Positions 47,278 through 54,515 of a stretch of 64,000 nt of DNA are shown in pieces. Numbering within the stretch: the first letter of the stretch is position 1; the number at the start of each line of letters is the position of its first letter. This DNA is from Ruegeria atlantica. Its GTDB lineage: Bacteria; Pseudomonadota; Alphaproteobacteria; Rhodobacterales; Rhodobacteraceae. Location: assembly GCF_013033965.1 (NCBI RefSeq), contig NZ_WQFE01000009.1, positions 62,001 to 126,000 on the forward strand, read 5' to 3'. Under the pieces are notes generated by a model. It saw nothing but the letters and a program-made list of their open reading frames with translations, was not told where the DNA came from and searched no databases. A program made the translations under genes and the position numbers.

Positions 47278-48111
47278 ATGGCACAGCCCTCCTACTACGC
47301 GCCCACAGGCGGACACCCCGGACAAGACCAGTTGTTGACCGACCGCGCCATGTTTACCGACGCCTATGCGGTGATCCCAAAAGGCACCATGCGTGACATC
47401 GTCACCAGCAACTTGCCGTTCTGGGAAGGCACGCGCCTTTGGGTCCTGTCCCGGCCCCTCAGCGGATTTGCCGAAACGTTTTCGCAATACATCATGGAAG
47501 TTCAACCCGGCGGCGGCAGCGATCACCCTGAAACCGATCCTCAGGCGCAAGGCGTTCTCTTTATTGTCGAAGGCGAAGTTACCCTGACATTAGATGGCGC
47601 TGTACACCTCCTTGATACCGGCGGATACGCCTATATCCCGTCGGGATCGGATTGGACCCTGCACAACCGTGCCGAAAAAACCGCGCGATTCCATTGGATT
47701 CGCAAAGCTTACGAGGCCGTTCCCGGCCTACCCGCGCCCGACCCGATCATCACCAATGAGCGGGATGTATCACCCGTCCAGATGCCCGGCACCGAAGGGC
47801 GCTGGTCCACAACCCGTTTCGCTGACCCGCAAGATTTGCGCCATGACATGCACGTCAATATCGTCAATTTCGAACCTGGCGGCGTGATTCCCTTCGCGGA
47901 AACTCATGTCATGGAGCACGGGCTCTATGTGCTTGAAGGCAAGGCCGTCTATCGGTTGAATCAGGATTGGGTCGAGGTCGAAGCCGGCGACTACATGTGG
48001 TTGCGCGCCTTTTGCCCGCAGGCATGCTATGCGGGTGGGCCGGGGCGTTTTCGCTATCTGCTTTACAAGGATGTGAACCGGCACATGCCGCTGACGTTGT
48101 CCAAACGCTAG
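47278..48111 (+). CDS. (S)-ureidoglycine aminohydrolase, bicupin
   Basis: A 277 aa protein with two cupin folds (about 45-125 and 170-260). It converts ureidoglycine, made from allantoate, to ureidoglycolate and ammonia. The N-terminus YYAPTGGHPGQDQLLTDRA and HVMEHGLYVLEGKAVYRLN with metal-type His/Glu ligands are those of the UGHY/AllE family. The C-terminal HMPLTL is typical too. It stands alone on the plus strand, but allA, puuE-uraD, uraH and puuD all lie within 6 kb, so pathway context is strong. An allantoate amidohydrolase gene was not seen in the window. Confidence 0.9.
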   Translation: MAQPSYYAPTGGHPGQDQLLTDRAMFTDAYAVIPKGTMRDIVTSNLPFWEGTRLWVLSRPLSGFAETFSQYIMEVQPGGGSDHPETDPQAQGVLFIVEGEVTLTLDGAVHLLDTGGYAYIPSGSDWTLHNRAEKTARFHWIRKAYEAVPGLPAPDPIITNERDVSPVQMPGTEGRWSTTRFADPQDLRHDMHVNIVNFEPGGVIPFAETHVMEHGLYVLEGKAVYRLNQDWVEVEAGDYMWLRAFCPQACYAGGPGRFRYLLYKDVNRHMPLTLSKR

Positions 48112-48200
48112 GCTTTTAAACGCTTTTTTTCGGCCAGGGGTTCACAGAACCCCGTGAATCTGGTGAAATGACAGCGGTTTTTAGCACTGGAGATTGTTCA

Positions 48201-48524
48201 ATGGTACTGCGTGTAACGATGCTGGCACTGGCAGCTGCAATTGGTTTGACGGCATTTGATGCAACGCCTGTAGCGGCAAAGGAAGAAACCAAGCAGGTGA
48301 CTGTCCTGAGCCGTACTTGGGCTGTAACACAGGTCTCGGACGCTCCGGTCATGTACCGCGCGACCCGTGACAACAATAACCTGAATCCCTTTGGCCCTCC
48401 GCCCCGCCTGCGCACCCTTCAGGCCATCGCGGCCATTCAGCAAGCAACCGGATGCAAGCCGATTGTCGCCAGCATGTACCAGAACATTTCGGGCCAGTTC
48501 TTTTCTCAAGTCAGCTGCAACTGA
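48201..48524 (+). CDS. Small exported protein, unknown
   Basis: A 107 aa protein with a signal peptide (MVLRVTMLALAAAIGLTAF, cleavage near VAAKEE). The mature part has no family I recognise; it carries two cysteines, in ATGCKPIVASMYQN and the last residues QVSCN, which might pair. GGAG lies 8 nt before the ATG at 48201; a longer in-frame start at 48168 would put 11 residues before the signal and was rejected. It lies between the bicupin and the GAPDH-like gene, all on the plus strand, with gaps of 89 and 54 nt. Confidence 0.65.
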   Translation: MVLRVTMLALAAAIGLTAFDATPVAAKEETKQVTVLSRTWAVTQVSDAPVMYRATRDNNNLNPFGPPPRLRTLQAIAAIQQATGCKPIVASMYQNISGQFFSQVSCN

Positions 48525-48578
48525 CCACGGGTCAGAACGGGCATTGAGCTATCGGCATCACGCTGCCATAGCTAGCGC

Positions 48579-49565
48579 ATGAAACTTGCAATCAACGGAT
48601 TCGGCCGTATTGGCCGCACGATCCTGCGGCAGCTGCTGGCTTTGCCGCAGGTCACGGATGTCGAACTGGTTCTGATCAACGACATCGCCCCGCTTGAAAC
48701 CTGCGCCTACCTGTTCAAATATGACAGCACGTTCGGCCCCTACGCCGGAGCGGTAGAACAGGGCGACGCTGCAATCCTAGTCGATGGGCGCACTATCCCA
48801 ATGACGCACAGTCCCAATCTGGCGCATGTCGATCTGTCCGGTGTCGACGTTCTGATGGATTGCACCGGTGTTGCCCGAACCTCGGACGTAGCAAGCCAGG
48901 GCCTGACTGCCGGGGCTAGAAAGGTGCTGATCTCGGGCCCTTCACCCGCAACCGAAATCACTATTGTTCTGGGCGCCAACGAAGACCAGTTGGGCAACGC
49001 GCGTATCGTGTCCAATGCATCCTGTACGACCAACGGGCTTGCTCCGCTGGTGAAAGTGCTGGATCAAATCGGCGGGATCGCGTCTGCCCACATGACTACA
49101 ATCCACTGCTACACGAACAGCCAACCCATGATCGACGCGCCACGCGGTGATCTGGCCCGTTCGCGTGCAGGCGCACTGTCGATGGTGCCAACCACATCCA
49201 GCGCGACCCACCTGATCGACGACGTCATGCCACATCTCGCTGGTCGGATCTCGGGTGCTGCAGTACGAGTCCCAACGGCCAGCGTATCCGCCATTGATCT
49301 GGTGGTAACGCTGGAACGTGGCATGTCGCCTGAGTTGTTCAACACCGAGCTGCGCACGGCTGTTCAGGCATCGCCCGTGCTGGGGTGGACGGAATCCCCT
49401 CTGGTCTCGTCAGACCTGCGAACGCGTCCAGAGTCACTGGTTGTTGCGGGCCCCGAGACGCGAATGGTCGGAGAGCATCAGGTCCGCGTGTTCGGCTGGT
49501 ATGACAATGAATGGGGATTTTCAGCGCGTATGCTGGACGTTGCCCGGCTAATGACAGATAGCTGA
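48579..49565 (+). CDS. Divergent glyceraldehyde-3-phosphate dehydrogenase paralogue
   Basis: A 328 aa type I GAPDH-like enzyme. The NAD fold (NGFGRIGRTIL), catalytic C149 in NASCTTNGLAP and H176 in TTIHCYTN are intact, as is WYDNEWGFSARML. Yet several normally fixed positions differ: the second Cys of CTTNC is Gly, the phosphate-binding PTTTGAAKA segment reads PTTSSATHL, and RVPTPNVS reads RVPTASVS. It therefore may act on another aldehyde or as an erythrose-4-phosphate type enzyme. It sits in the ureide region without other glycolytic genes. The gene symbol is withheld for that reason. Confidence 0.85.
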   Translation: MKLAINGFGRIGRTILRQLLALPQVTDVELVLINDIAPLETCAYLFKYDSTFGPYAGAVEQGDAAILVDGRTIPMTHSPNLAHVDLSGVDVLMDCTGVARTSDVASQGLTAGARKVLISGPSPATEITIVLGANEDQLGNARIVSNASCTTNGLAPLVKVLDQIGGIASAHMTTIHCYTNSQPMIDAPRGDLARSRAGALSMVPTTSSATHLIDDVMPHLAGRISGAAVRVPTASVSAIDLVVTLERGMSPELFNTELRTAVQASPVLGWTESPLVSSDLRTRPESLVVAGPETRMVGEHQVRVFGWYDNEWGFSARMLDVARLMTDS

Positions 49566-49577
49566 CTTTGCGCGGAC

Positions 49578-49605
49578 GCAGCGAGCGGGCTTGCCCGCGC
49601 GCTGC
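49578..49605. terminator. Hairpin between the GAPDH-like gene and allA
   Basis: GCAGCG-A-GCGGGC pairs with GCCCGC-G-CGCTGC around a TT loop, giving a 12 bp stem with one A/G mismatch, 12 nt after the GAPDH-like stop. No T-run follows on either strand, so termination here is only probable. Confidence 0.4.
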
Positions 49606-49659
49606 CTGGCCCAACAGGTCTCAAGCATCTTTGATGCGCTGGGTCCGGGCGGGAGCACC

Positions 49660-50148
49660 CTACCCCCCGATGATCTCAAACGGAGTATCGAACCAGAACT
49701 CTTCCAGATTTGAGCCCTCACCAATCCGATCGATCACGGCGAACAGTCCCGGCCCGTGCAAAGGGGTCAGCACCCCATGCCAGGTGCCGCGAAAATAGTT
49801 CACACCCTGCCCGGGCCTGGTCACAAACGCCTGTGGAAGACCCGGCTTCCCGCCCTCATCCGGGGCCACGACAACCAAAAACGGCCGTTGTGTCATTGGG
49901 ATGAATGCCTGACTGCCGTCAGGGTGACGCTCAACCATGTCCAGCTGGTATGGAAATGCTCGTGGGTTAGTATTGAACAGGCTGATCCCTGCGCGCCCGT
50001 CTGTGAAATCCAGCCGCGCCAGGTCGTGATATCGGCCACATTGCCCCTGATTGATGATCTTGTCCGGATCCCCGGTCACTTCGATCACATCCCCAAACGG
50101 GGCAAATGCCGTGGCCGTCAGCGGCGCGGTCGTAACGCGCACTGTCAT
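49660..50148 (-). CDS. allA: Ureidoglycolate lyase
   Basis: A 162 aa cupin-type enzyme that splits (S)-ureidoglycolate to glyoxylate and urea. Family signatures: TATAFAPFGDVIE, YHDLARLDF, DMVERHPDGSQAFIPM, and the ending NYFRGTWHGVLTPL. The ATG at 50148 overlaps the puuE-uraD stop by four bases (ATGA), so the two are translationally coupled; a longer frame upstream was rejected for that reason. Confidence 0.92.
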   Translation of the reverse strand: MTVRVTTAPLTATAFAPFGDVIEVTGDPDKIINQGQCGRYHDLARLDFTDGRAGISLFNTNPRAFPYQLDMVERHPDGSQAFIPMTQRPFLVVVAPDEGGKPGLPQAFVTRPGQGVNYFRGTWHGVLTPLHGPGLFAVIDRIGEGSNLEEFWFDTPFEIIGG

Positions 50149-51563
50149 GAGGGCAAAACGTCCCGCAACCGGAATTCGGCGATCCGCTCGACCTGACGGC
50201 ACGCTTCAGCGAATTCGGTGTCCCAGTCCTGTTCGATCCTCCGTTGAAACGCCTGCAGGATCGACGCCTTGTCATGATCACGCACGGCAATGATGAACGG
50301 AAAGCCGAACTTCTCGGTGTATTTCTGATTCAAGTTCGTGAACATCGCACGCTCATCATCTGTCAGAGCATCCAGCCCTGCTGAGGCTTGCTCGGACGTG
50401 CTTTCCTGCGTCAATCGCTTGGCCTGCGCCAGCTTTCCGGCCAGATCCGGGTGCGCGGTTAGGACGCCCATCCGTTCTTCCGCAGAAGCGGAGCGGAACA
50501 TGCGGGTCAGGGCGTTGTGCATCCCACCTGCCGTATCATGGGCGGGTCCCAATTCCAACTCATACGCCCGTTCGGCAATCCAGGCGGAATGCTCGAAGAT
50601 GCCACCATACGCAGCTACGAACGCGTCGCGATCCATCCGAGTAGGTTTCGGATGCGATACCGCCGGATGATGTTCTGCCCAGTGCTCGGCGATCTGCAAC
50701 CGTGTCGCAAACCAGACATCGGAAAAGCCGCGCGCGTATTCCAGAAACCGTTTCAACGCCATCACCCGGCCCGGTCGTCCGATCAGGCGGCAGTGCAAAC
50801 CGATCGACAGCATCTTGGGCGCTCCGGCCTCGCCCTCGGCGTAAAGCGCATCAAAGCTGTCCTTGAGGTAAGAATAGAACTGGTCACCCGCGTTGAAGCC
50901 TTGCGGTGTGGCAAAGCGCATGTCGTTGCAATCCAGTGTATAGGGCACGATCAACTGATCCCGCCCACCGGTCTGCATCCAGTACGGCAAGTCGTCCGCA
51001 TATGTGTCGGCCACATAGGCAAAGCCACCCTCTTCTGCCACCAGACGAGCAGTGTTTTCCGAACAACGCCCCGTGTACCAACCGCGCGGACGTTCCCCGA
51101 CGACTTCGGTATGTAGGCGGATCGCCTCGGCAATCTGTGCGCGCTCTTCATCTTCGGGCATGTCTTTGTGTTCGACCCATTTCAGGCCATGGCTGGCAAT
51201 CTCCCAGCCCGCAGCCTTCATCGCAGCCACCTGATCCGGCGAGCGGGCCAGAGCTGTCGCGACACCGTAGACCGTGATCGGCAGATCCTGCATCAACCGG
51301 TGCAACCTCCAGAATCCGGCGCGCGCGCCGTATTCATAGATCGACTCCATGTTCCAATGGCGTTGGCCCGGCCATTGGGCGGCCCCCACGATTTCAGACA
51401 GGAAAGCCTCGGACGCCGCATCACCATGCAGCACGCAATTCTCGCCGCCCTCTTCGTAGTTCAGCACGATCTGAACGGCCAGTTTCGCACCGCCCGGCCA
51501 CTTGGCGTCTGGCGGGTTGGCACCGTAGCCAATCATGTCACGAGGATAGCGAGGGGGCTGCAT
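50145..51563 (-). CDS. Fused allantoinase (PuuE) and OHCU decarboxylase (UraD)
   Basis: A 472 aa two-domain protein. Residues to about 310 are a polysaccharide deacetylase-fold allantoinase of the PuuE type: PRDMIGYGANPPDAKWPGG, LNYEEGGE, SHGLKWVEHKDMPE and LHCRLIGRPGR. From about 320 comes UraD, 2-oxo-4-hydroxy-4-carboxy-5-ureidoimidazoline decarboxylase, with FEHSAWIAE (catalytic His), LTAHPDLAGKLA and FGFPFIIAVRDHD. One chain thus makes S-allantoin and then opens it to allantoate. GGAAG stands 5 nt before the ATG at 51563; another ATG four codons upstream (51575) has only a weak site. First gene of the unit with allA. Confidence 0.93.
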   Translation of the reverse strand: MQPPRYPRDMIGYGANPPDAKWPGGAKLAVQIVLNYEEGGENCVLHGDAASEAFLSEIVGAAQWPGQRHWNMESIYEYGARAGFWRLHRLMQDLPITVYGVATALARSPDQVAAMKAAGWEIASHGLKWVEHKDMPEDEERAQIAEAIRLHTEVVGERPRGWYTGRCSENTARLVAEEGGFAYVADTYADDLPYWMQTGGRDQLIVPYTLDCNDMRFATPQGFNAGDQFYSYLKDSFDALYAEGEAGAPKMLSIGLHCRLIGRPGRVMALKRFLEYARGFSDVWFATRLQIAEHWAEHHPAVSHPKPTRMDRDAFVAAYGGIFEHSAWIAERAYELELGPAHDTAGGMHNALTRMFRSASAEERMGVLTAHPDLAGKLAQAKRLTQESTSEQASAGLDALTDDERAMFTNLNQKYTEKFGFPFIIAVRDHDKASILQAFQRRIEQDWDTEFAEACRQVERIAEFRLRDVLPS

Positions 51564-51668
51564 GGCATCTTCCATTCTTGATCTTTTGAATAGCCTTACC
51601 CCAGAAACACGCCAATGATTATCAAATCAATCCGAACGCTGTTTCCGGTTCTTTCGGCATTTCCACTG

Positions 51669-51695
51669 TGTCAAACTTTGCGCCAGACTGTGACA
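51669..51695. promoter_or_regulatory. TGTCA-N17-TGACA dyad upstream of uraH
   Basis: Inverted TGTCA / TGACA half-sites 30 nt before the uraH start codon, in the 149 to 160 bp region between the divergent puuE-uraD and uraH genes. A nine-base dyad, TGATTATCA, lies at 51616-51624 in the same region. Either may be an operator; no regulator is proven. Confidence 0.25.
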
Positions 51696-51724
51696 AAGCA
51701 AAAGATATATCTAAGGAGAGACCC

Positions 51725-52081
51725 GTGGCTGGCTATCTGACGACCCATGTTCTAGACACTGCGCGCGGCTGCCCGGCTGAAGGGTTGAAAATCGCACTCT
51801 ATAGGGTGTCGGGGAATTCCCACCGCAAAATCGTCGAGATGGAGACCAATTCGGACGGGCGCACTGACAGCCCGATCCTGCCACAGGACTCGTTCAAAAC
51901 CGGCACCTATGAGCTGATTTTCTTCGCCGGTGACTACCTGCGCGCATCGGGTCAAGCTGCCGATGACCCGCTGTTTCTGGATCAGGTACCGATCCGGTTT
52001 GGCATGTCTGATGCCGAGGCACATTATCACGTGCCTCTGCTGCTTTCCCCTTACGGCTATTCGACCTACCGGGGCAGCTGA
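51725..52081 (+). CDS. uraH: 5-hydroxyisourate hydrolase
   Basis: Transthyretin-like enzyme of 118 aa that hydrolyses 5-hydroxyisourate to OHCU, the step after urate oxidation. N-terminal MAGYLTTHVLDTARGCPAEG and the diagnostic C-terminal tetrapeptide YRGS, with HYHVPLLLSPYGYSTYRGS, are intact. The start is GTG at 51725 with AAGGAG about 7 nt upstream; an earlier GTG at 51668 has no ribosome site. Divergent from puuE-uraD, convergent with the LysR gene. Confidence 0.94.
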   Translation: MAGYLTTHVLDTARGCPAEGLKIALYRVSGNSHRKIVEMETNSDGRTDSPILPQDSFKTGTYELIFFAGDYLRASGQAADDPLFLDQVPIRFGMSDAEAHYHVPLLLSPYGYSTYRGS

Positions 52082-52094
52082 ACCTCGGGATAGG

Positions 52095-52116
52095 GCTGCC
52101 GCTAGGCGGCAGCTTT
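52095..52116 (+). terminator. Terminator of uraH
   Basis: GCTGCCGC / GCGGCAGC, an 8 bp stem with a TAG loop, 13 nt past the uraH stop, followed by a short TTTA run on the plus strand. It abuts the 3' end of the convergent LysR gene and may serve both. Confidence 0.65.
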
Positions 52117-53038
52117 AGGTGTCAGCAATTTCCGAACCACGCACGACCTTGCCGATCCGTGCAATCATGAAATCCATGAACAAACGCGCCTTGGGGTCCT
52201 GATGGCGGCGATGTGTGTACAGGCAGGCCATTTGCACAGACACCGGTGGCGTTTCGACTGCGACACGAACCAGACGCCCTGAGCTGAGGTGTTCTGCCAC
52301 CTCAAAAACCGGCTTCATCGCGATCCCCTGCCCTGACAACGCCCAGTCTGTCAGCACGTCACCGTCGTCACATTCAAACCGACCAGAGACTGCGAAGCGC
52401 TTGGGACCGTCGGGCGTTTCCAATTGCCACTGAAATTCGGTCGCACCGGGAAACCTCAGATTCAGACATTCATGGCGTTGCGATACCAGGTCCGCGCCCG
52501 TTTCTGGCATGCCTCTGCGTTCGACATAAGCCGGAGCGGCACAAAGAACGCGCTGACAGTCGGCAATCTTGCGAATGCGCAGGGTGCTGTCTTCGGGCTG
52601 GCCGATGAAAAAGGCCAGATCCAGACCCTCGGTCGTCAGATCAACAGATCTGTCAGTCAACCGCAAACGCACATCGATCTCGGGATATTCCTTCAGAAAA
52701 TCAGGTACATGTGGCGCCAAAACCCTGCGCCCCACCCCTAGCGGGGCTGCCACGAACAACGATCCCCGTGGTGCCTCAGTCAGATGGACAACCTGAGCTT
52801 CGGCATCGTCCACCGCATCCAGAACGGCCACAGCACCGGGATAGAACGCACGCCCCTGTTCCGTCGGGCTAAGGTTGCGCGTCGTCCTTTGAAACAGGCG
52901 CACGCCCAGATGATCTTCTAGCTGAGATATCCGTGCCGACGTCACTGCAGGCGAGATTCGCAGGTCTCGCCCGGCGGCAGACATGCTGCCAAGGTCATAA
53001 ACCCTGACAAAGGTGCGGATGTTGTCTAGATAGGACAT
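52115..53038 (-). CDS. LysR-family transcriptional regulator
   Basis: A 307 aa regulator. Winged helix-turn-helix at residues 1-60 (MSYLDNIRTFVRVYDLGSM, ISPAVTSARISQLEDHLGV, RLFQRTTRNLSPTEQGRAF) and a periplasmic-binding-like effector domain from about 90. It is divergent from puuD with 96 nt between starts and next to uraH, so the urate genes are its likely targets, with a purine intermediate as the possible effector; both are inference. The ATG at 53038 matches the family N-terminus; an open extension to 53191 lies over the shared promoter and was rejected. Confidence 0.88.
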   Translation of the reverse strand: MSYLDNIRTFVRVYDLGSMSAAGRDLRISPAVTSARISQLEDHLGVRLFQRTTRNLSPTEQGRAFYPGAVAVLDAVDDAEAQVVHLTEAPRGSLFVAAPLGVGRRVLAPHVPDFLKEYPEIDVRLRLTDRSVDLTTEGLDLAFFIGQPEDSTLRIRKIADCQRVLCAAPAYVERRGMPETGADLVSQRHECLNLRFPGATEFQWQLETPDGPKRFAVSGRFECDDGDVLTDWALSGQGIAMKPVFEVAEHLSSGRLVRVAVETPPVSVQMACLYTHRRHQDPKARLFMDFMIARIGKVVRGSEIADT

Positions 53039-53052
53039 CTTTTCGTTTTTTT

Positions 53053-53073
53053 TGATACAGTTTGACAATATCA
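53053..53073. promoter_or_regulatory. Dyad TGATA-N11-TATCA between lysR and puuD
   Basis: A perfect 5 bp inverted repeat spaced by 11 bases, 15 nt upstream of the LysR gene and 62 nt upstream of puuD. Interrupted dyads of this size in a divergent LysR promoter are the usual recognition sites, often with autorepression. A TTGACA sequence (62-67 within 53041-53100) overlaps its right half. Confidence 0.4.
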
Positions 53074-53134
53074 GGGAATACCGAAGAAAGTACCCTTTGC
53101 CTAGTGTGACGGCAACCAATCGGAGAGCTTTCTC

Positions 53135-54358
53135 ATGTACGACTTCGCCGTTTTCTGGGACTGGATGGCATTCGCCGTGCGCTGGCTGCACGTCATCACC
53201 GCTATTGCCTGGATCGGATCCTCATTTTATTTCATCGCGCTGGACCTTGGCCTGAACCGCGACATCCCCGGCCCGGCGGATGGCGAGGAATGGCAGGTGC
53301 ATGGCGGCGGTTTCTATCACATCCAGAAATATCTGGTTGCGCCCGAACGGATGCCGGAACACTTGGTTTGGTTCAAATGGGAAAGCTATGCGACCTGGCT
53401 CAGCGGCGCCGGATTGCTGATGATCGTCTATTGGGTCGGCGGGGAGCTTTACCTGATCGACGCGCAGAAAGCCGATTTGGCACTGTGGCAAGGTATTCTG
53501 ATCTCGGCGGCGTCGTTGACCGTCGGCTGGCTGATCTATGATTTCCTGTGCAAGTCGGGTTTGGGTGAACGTCCTACCCTGCTGATGGTGCTGCTGTTTG
53601 TGCTGCTGGTTGTTATGGGCTGGGGCTACAATCAGGTGTTTACCGGTCGTGCGATGATGCTGCACCTAGGTGCCTTCACGGCCACGATCATGACAGCCAA
53701 TGTTTTCTTCATCATCATGCCGAACCAGCGCATCGTGGTGGACGATCTGAAGAACGGGCGCACACCCGATCCGAAATACGGTAAGATCGCCAAGCTGCGT
53801 TCGACGCATAACAACTACCTGACGTTGCCAGTCGTGTTCCTGATGCTGTCGAACCACTACCCGCTGGCCTTTGCGACCGAATACAACTGGATCATCGCGG
53901 CTCTGGTCTTCCTGATGGGCGTGACCATCCGGCACTACTTCAACACGCGCCACGCGCGGGCAGGCGATCCGACCTGGACATGGCTGGTCACGGCACTGTT
54001 GTTCATTGCGATCATGTGGCTGTCCACCGCCCCGATGTACAAACCTCTGGAAGAGGCTGAGGCGCAGCCGCTGACCCCATTTGAACAGAAGTACGCCGCC
54101 GCAGATGGGTTTGAAGAGGCTCATGATGTCGTTCTGGGACGTTGCTCCATGTGCCACGCACGCGAGCCGGTTTGGGAGGGTATTTTGTGGGCGCCCAAGG
54201 GCGTGTTGCTGGAAACCGAAGGCGACATCGCCCGCAATGCACAGCAAATCTATCTGCAGGCGGGGGTCAGCCACGCGATGCCCCCAGCGAATGTCACATA
54301 TATGGAACCCGAGGACCGCGAGGCAATCATCCGCTGGTTCCGCAATGCTGGTTCCTGA
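53135..54358 (+). CDS. puuD: Membrane urate oxidase with cytochrome c domain (PuuD)
   Basis: A 407 aa inner-membrane protein: about eight membrane helices in residues 10-300 and a C-terminal cytochrome c domain with the heme motif CSMCH at 337-341. The N-terminal FAVRWLHVITAIAWIGSSFYF with its His is typical of the PuuD family, which oxidises urate to 5-hydroxyisourate and passes electrons to the respiratory chain instead of O2. MPPANVTYM supplies the probable axial Met. Context with uraH, puuE-uraD and a LysR gene supports the role. GGAGAG lies 8 nt before the ATG. Confidence 0.93.
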   Translation: MYDFAVFWDWMAFAVRWLHVITAIAWIGSSFYFIALDLGLNRDIPGPADGEEWQVHGGGFYHIQKYLVAPERMPEHLVWFKWESYATWLSGAGLLMIVYWVGGELYLIDAQKADLALWQGILISAASLTVGWLIYDFLCKSGLGERPTLLMVLLFVLLVVMGWGYNQVFTGRAMMLHLGAFTATIMTANVFFIIMPNQRIVVDDLKNGRTPDPKYGKIAKLRSTHNNYLTLPVVFLMLSNHYPLAFATEYNWIIAALVFLMGVTIRHYFNTRHARAGDPTWTWLVTALLFIAIMWLSTAPMYKPLEEAEAQPLTPFEQKYAAADGFEEAHDVVLGRCSMCHAREPVWEGILWAPKGVLLETEGDIARNAQQIYLQAGVSHAMPPANVTYMEPEDREAIIRWFRNAGS

Positions 54359-54515
54359 TCCCGAAACCGATCAATCACACACTCCGCAAAATTCGCGTGA
54401 CGCAGGATTTGCTCTTTTCCTGCAAGACCTCTGATGTTCTAAGTTGAAACTAATCAGCCGTTGCTTTTCACAAACGGCGAATGTGATTTCGAGTTGGGGC
54501 AGTTGGAGCTATCAG

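Noticed and set aside
48137..48153. 7 bp hairpin GGGGTTC/GAACCCC after the bicupin gene.
   Set aside because: No T-run follows; the T8 tract lies before the stem, so it does not read as an intrinsic terminator.
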